This document shows, one piece after another, positions 62,711-64,000 of a DNA stretch of 64,000 nucleotides (within the stretch, counting starts at the first letter, position 1; the number at the start of each line of letters is the position of its first letter). The notes beneath the pieces were generated by a model that saw only the letters and a list, made by a program, of their open reading frames with translations, was not told the origin of the DNA and did not search any database. Origin of the DNA: CBDBBY01 sp965203795 (lineage in GTDB: Bacteria; Pseudomonadota; Alphaproteobacteria; Rhodobacterales; Rhodobacteraceae). The position numbers and the translations under genes are program-made. The DNA is taken from positions 682,001 through 746,000 of the forward strand of contig OZ241915.1 of the NCBI GenBank assembly GCA_965203795.1, written 5' to 3'.

Positions 62711-63964
62711 TCAGCCGAAAATCTGCATGAGGACCCCGAATTCGTTGAACATGGTCCATTCCTTCTGGACCCTGCCGTCTTTGATCTGCCACTGGGTGAT
62801 GCCCCAGATCCGGACCTCCCTCCCTGTCGGGGAGCCGTAAATCCCGTTGCCCCGGTGGGCGCCCGACGCGCTCCACCGGGCCGATACAAGGAATCCGTCC
62901 TCCGGGTTGCCCATCCAGTAAATGTCGTCGACGCCCATCGAGAGGTTGGGGAACATCGCCAGCATCGAGAGCACGAAGGACTTGATCTGGCCGATGCCTT
63001 GGTAGTTCCGGCCCGTAGCGCCCTCGTAAACGATCGACGGGTCGTAGACGCTGTCGAGAGCCGAAAGGTTGCGCCGGTTCCAGACCGCTTGGAATGCGGC
63101 CCGCACGTATTCGTCCACGCCGTCGCCGGGATCGGGAATGGGCCGCGCCTGGGGCTTGCCCTGCCCAAGCAGCCGCTTCGGCTCGCTTGCCGAGAAATTG
63201 GGCGCAACCACGCCGTCTCCGCTGGAGGCGGCGGACTTCGCCGCTTCCACGAGGTCCAGTCCGAGCTGCTTGATCATGCCCGCCGTGTCGTACTGCACGT
63301 GCTCCAGATAGATTTCGTTGTCTCGCGAGACGCAGTTGGCGATGCAGAACAGCCTGACCGGCTTGCCCGTGGGCGCGCCGAAACGGCTGAAGCCGGTGTT
63401 CGTGCCGAGGATCATCGTGCGGTGCGACGTGTGGAAGCCGACGGTATCGTCGCCCGCCCAGATGACCTCGTCGGCGACAAGCCTGATGTCCGGAAACGCG
63501 TTGTTGGTGTGGACGGTGTCCACGACGATCTTGTCCCGCCCGTACTGCAGCCCGACATCGTCCCAGACCCGGCAATCGTGGCTGTACGTGTCGTAGATGT
63601 AGCCTATGTCCTTCTCTTCCCAGATCCGGTGGGTGATGCGGACGATGTAGTCCACGATATCCGAGTAGGTCCGCTCGAAGCCGCGCATGGGCTGCCGCCG
63701 GTCGGCCTCGGGCGGGCTGTTCAGGAACTCGTCGGTGCCTCCGCGCCGGTAAGCGTCGAGCGAAATCGAGAAATCGCCGGGCATGTGGCGACGCTGGAGC
63801 GGCTCGAATCTCTGGGCGACATCGCCGCCCGCGTCAGGAATGCCCTTTCCGGGTGCGCTTGCGTTCGGTATGTCCGCGGATTCCCGTCCTCCGTTTCCGA
63901 TGGGGGCAGGGTCTTCCGGTGCTCCGCCGTCCGGCGGCGGGATCCTTTGTGCTGCTGTCGCCAC
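62711..63964 (-). CDS. Double SnoaL-like/NTF2-fold protein
   Basis: This 417-residue protein has two SnoaL-like domains. The first (about 95-230) has DIVDYIVRITHRIWEEKDIGYIYDTYSHDC and NNAFPDIRLVADEVIWAGDD. The second (about 275-417) has VDEYVRAAFQAVWNRRNLSALDSVYD and AMFPNLSMGVDDIYWMGN, ending GITQWQIKDGRVQKEWTMFNEFGVLMQI. A Pro/Gly/Asp-rich N-terminal 60 residues looks disordered. The start is a GTG at 63964 with GGAGGGGAG in front; the frame is open to the window edge, so a longer form cannot be excluded. It opens the ABC-transporter operon and may process the transported molecule. Confidence 0.78.
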   Translation of the reverse strand: MATAAQRIPPPDGGAPEDPAPIGNGGRESADIPNASAPGKGIPDAGGDVAQRFEPLQRRHMPGDFSISLDAYRRGGTDEFLNSPPEADRRQPMRGFERTYSDIVDYIVRITHRIWEEKDIGYIYDTYSHDCRVWDDVGLQYGRDKIVVDTVHTNNAFPDIRLVADEVIWAGDDTVGFHTSHRTMILGTNTGFSRFGAPTGKPVRLFCIANCVSRDNEIYLEHVQYDTAGMIKQLGLDLVEAAKSAASSGDGVVAPNFSASEPKRLLGQGKPQARPIPDPGDGVDEYVRAAFQAVWNRRNLSALDSVYDPSIVYEGATGRNYQGIGQIKSFVLSMLAMFPNLSMGVDDIYWMGNPEDGFLVSARWSASGAHRGNGIYGSPTGREVRIWGITQWQIKDGRVQKEWTMFNEFGVLMQIFG

Positions 63965-64000
63965 CCGGCCTCCCCTCCGGCCGCGGCGGCCGCGCCGCCG

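Overview
The window is one stretch of a GC-rich bacterial chromosome, most probably an alphaproteobacterium near the Rhodobacterales/Rhodospirillales. Support comes from a class A RNase P RNA, a SUV3-type helicase followed by a 7-iron ferredoxin (fdxA) and carD, divergent rluB/tadA, divergent cobS/cobT, an Aap-type amino-acid ABC transporter and a DUF2927 lipoprotein. The species cannot be named from this sequence alone. Genes are dense and many are coupled by 4-base overlaps.

Region 1 (1-12.5 kb) is catabolic. It starts with the end of a zinc-type dehydrogenase, a BDH2-like short-chain dehydrogenase and a secreted putative alpha/beta hydrolase. A histidine-utilisation cluster follows: hutF on the minus strand, then hutI-hutH-hutU on the plus strand, continued by an ornithine-cyclodeaminase-like gene and a second HAL-family gene that has lost the serine of the MIO triad. 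A fructokinase-like gene converges on it. Region 2 (12.5-18.6 kb) holds a DUF2927 lipoprotein and an AT-richer island with a single 1488-residue GHKL-ATPase/SF2-helicase fusion, a candidate defence gene. Region 3 (18.6-35.2 kb) is core genome: rluB, tadA, a ceramidase-like membrane protein, gatC-gatA, a lipoprotein, an amidase, rnpB, rpmG, a BI-1 family protein, hisN, a lipase and SCP2 pair, a TPR protein, the SUV3-like helicase, fdxA, carD, cobS and cobT.

Region 4 (35.2-47.8 kb) is accessory. An orphan MntA-like nucleotidyltransferase and an ISAs1 relic precede a GntR regulator with a paired operator, an amino-acid ABC transporter (aapJQMP) and a class IV aminotransferase. Next comes a truncated MttB-family gene and an IS graveyard (IS5, IS630 and ISKra4 remnants, a broken yafQ/dinJ pair). 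The intact mobile mystery protein A/B (Fic) pair and a DUF4143 ATPase with a degenerate partial copy behind it close the region.

Region 5 (47.8-64 kb) holds a flavin amine oxidase, a KefB/C-type antiporter, and a large fused reductive dehalogenase-reductase of the self-sufficient aerobic type. Three diverged TerB-like paralogues follow, the last two separated by a partial IS3 transposase. The window ends with a minus-strand ABC-transporter operon (binding protein and two permeases) flanked on both sides by SnoaL-like genes.

The best candidates for new biology are the GHKL-helicase protein, the MIO-less HAL paralogue with its OCD-like partner, and the dehalogenase/TerB-like neighbourhood.
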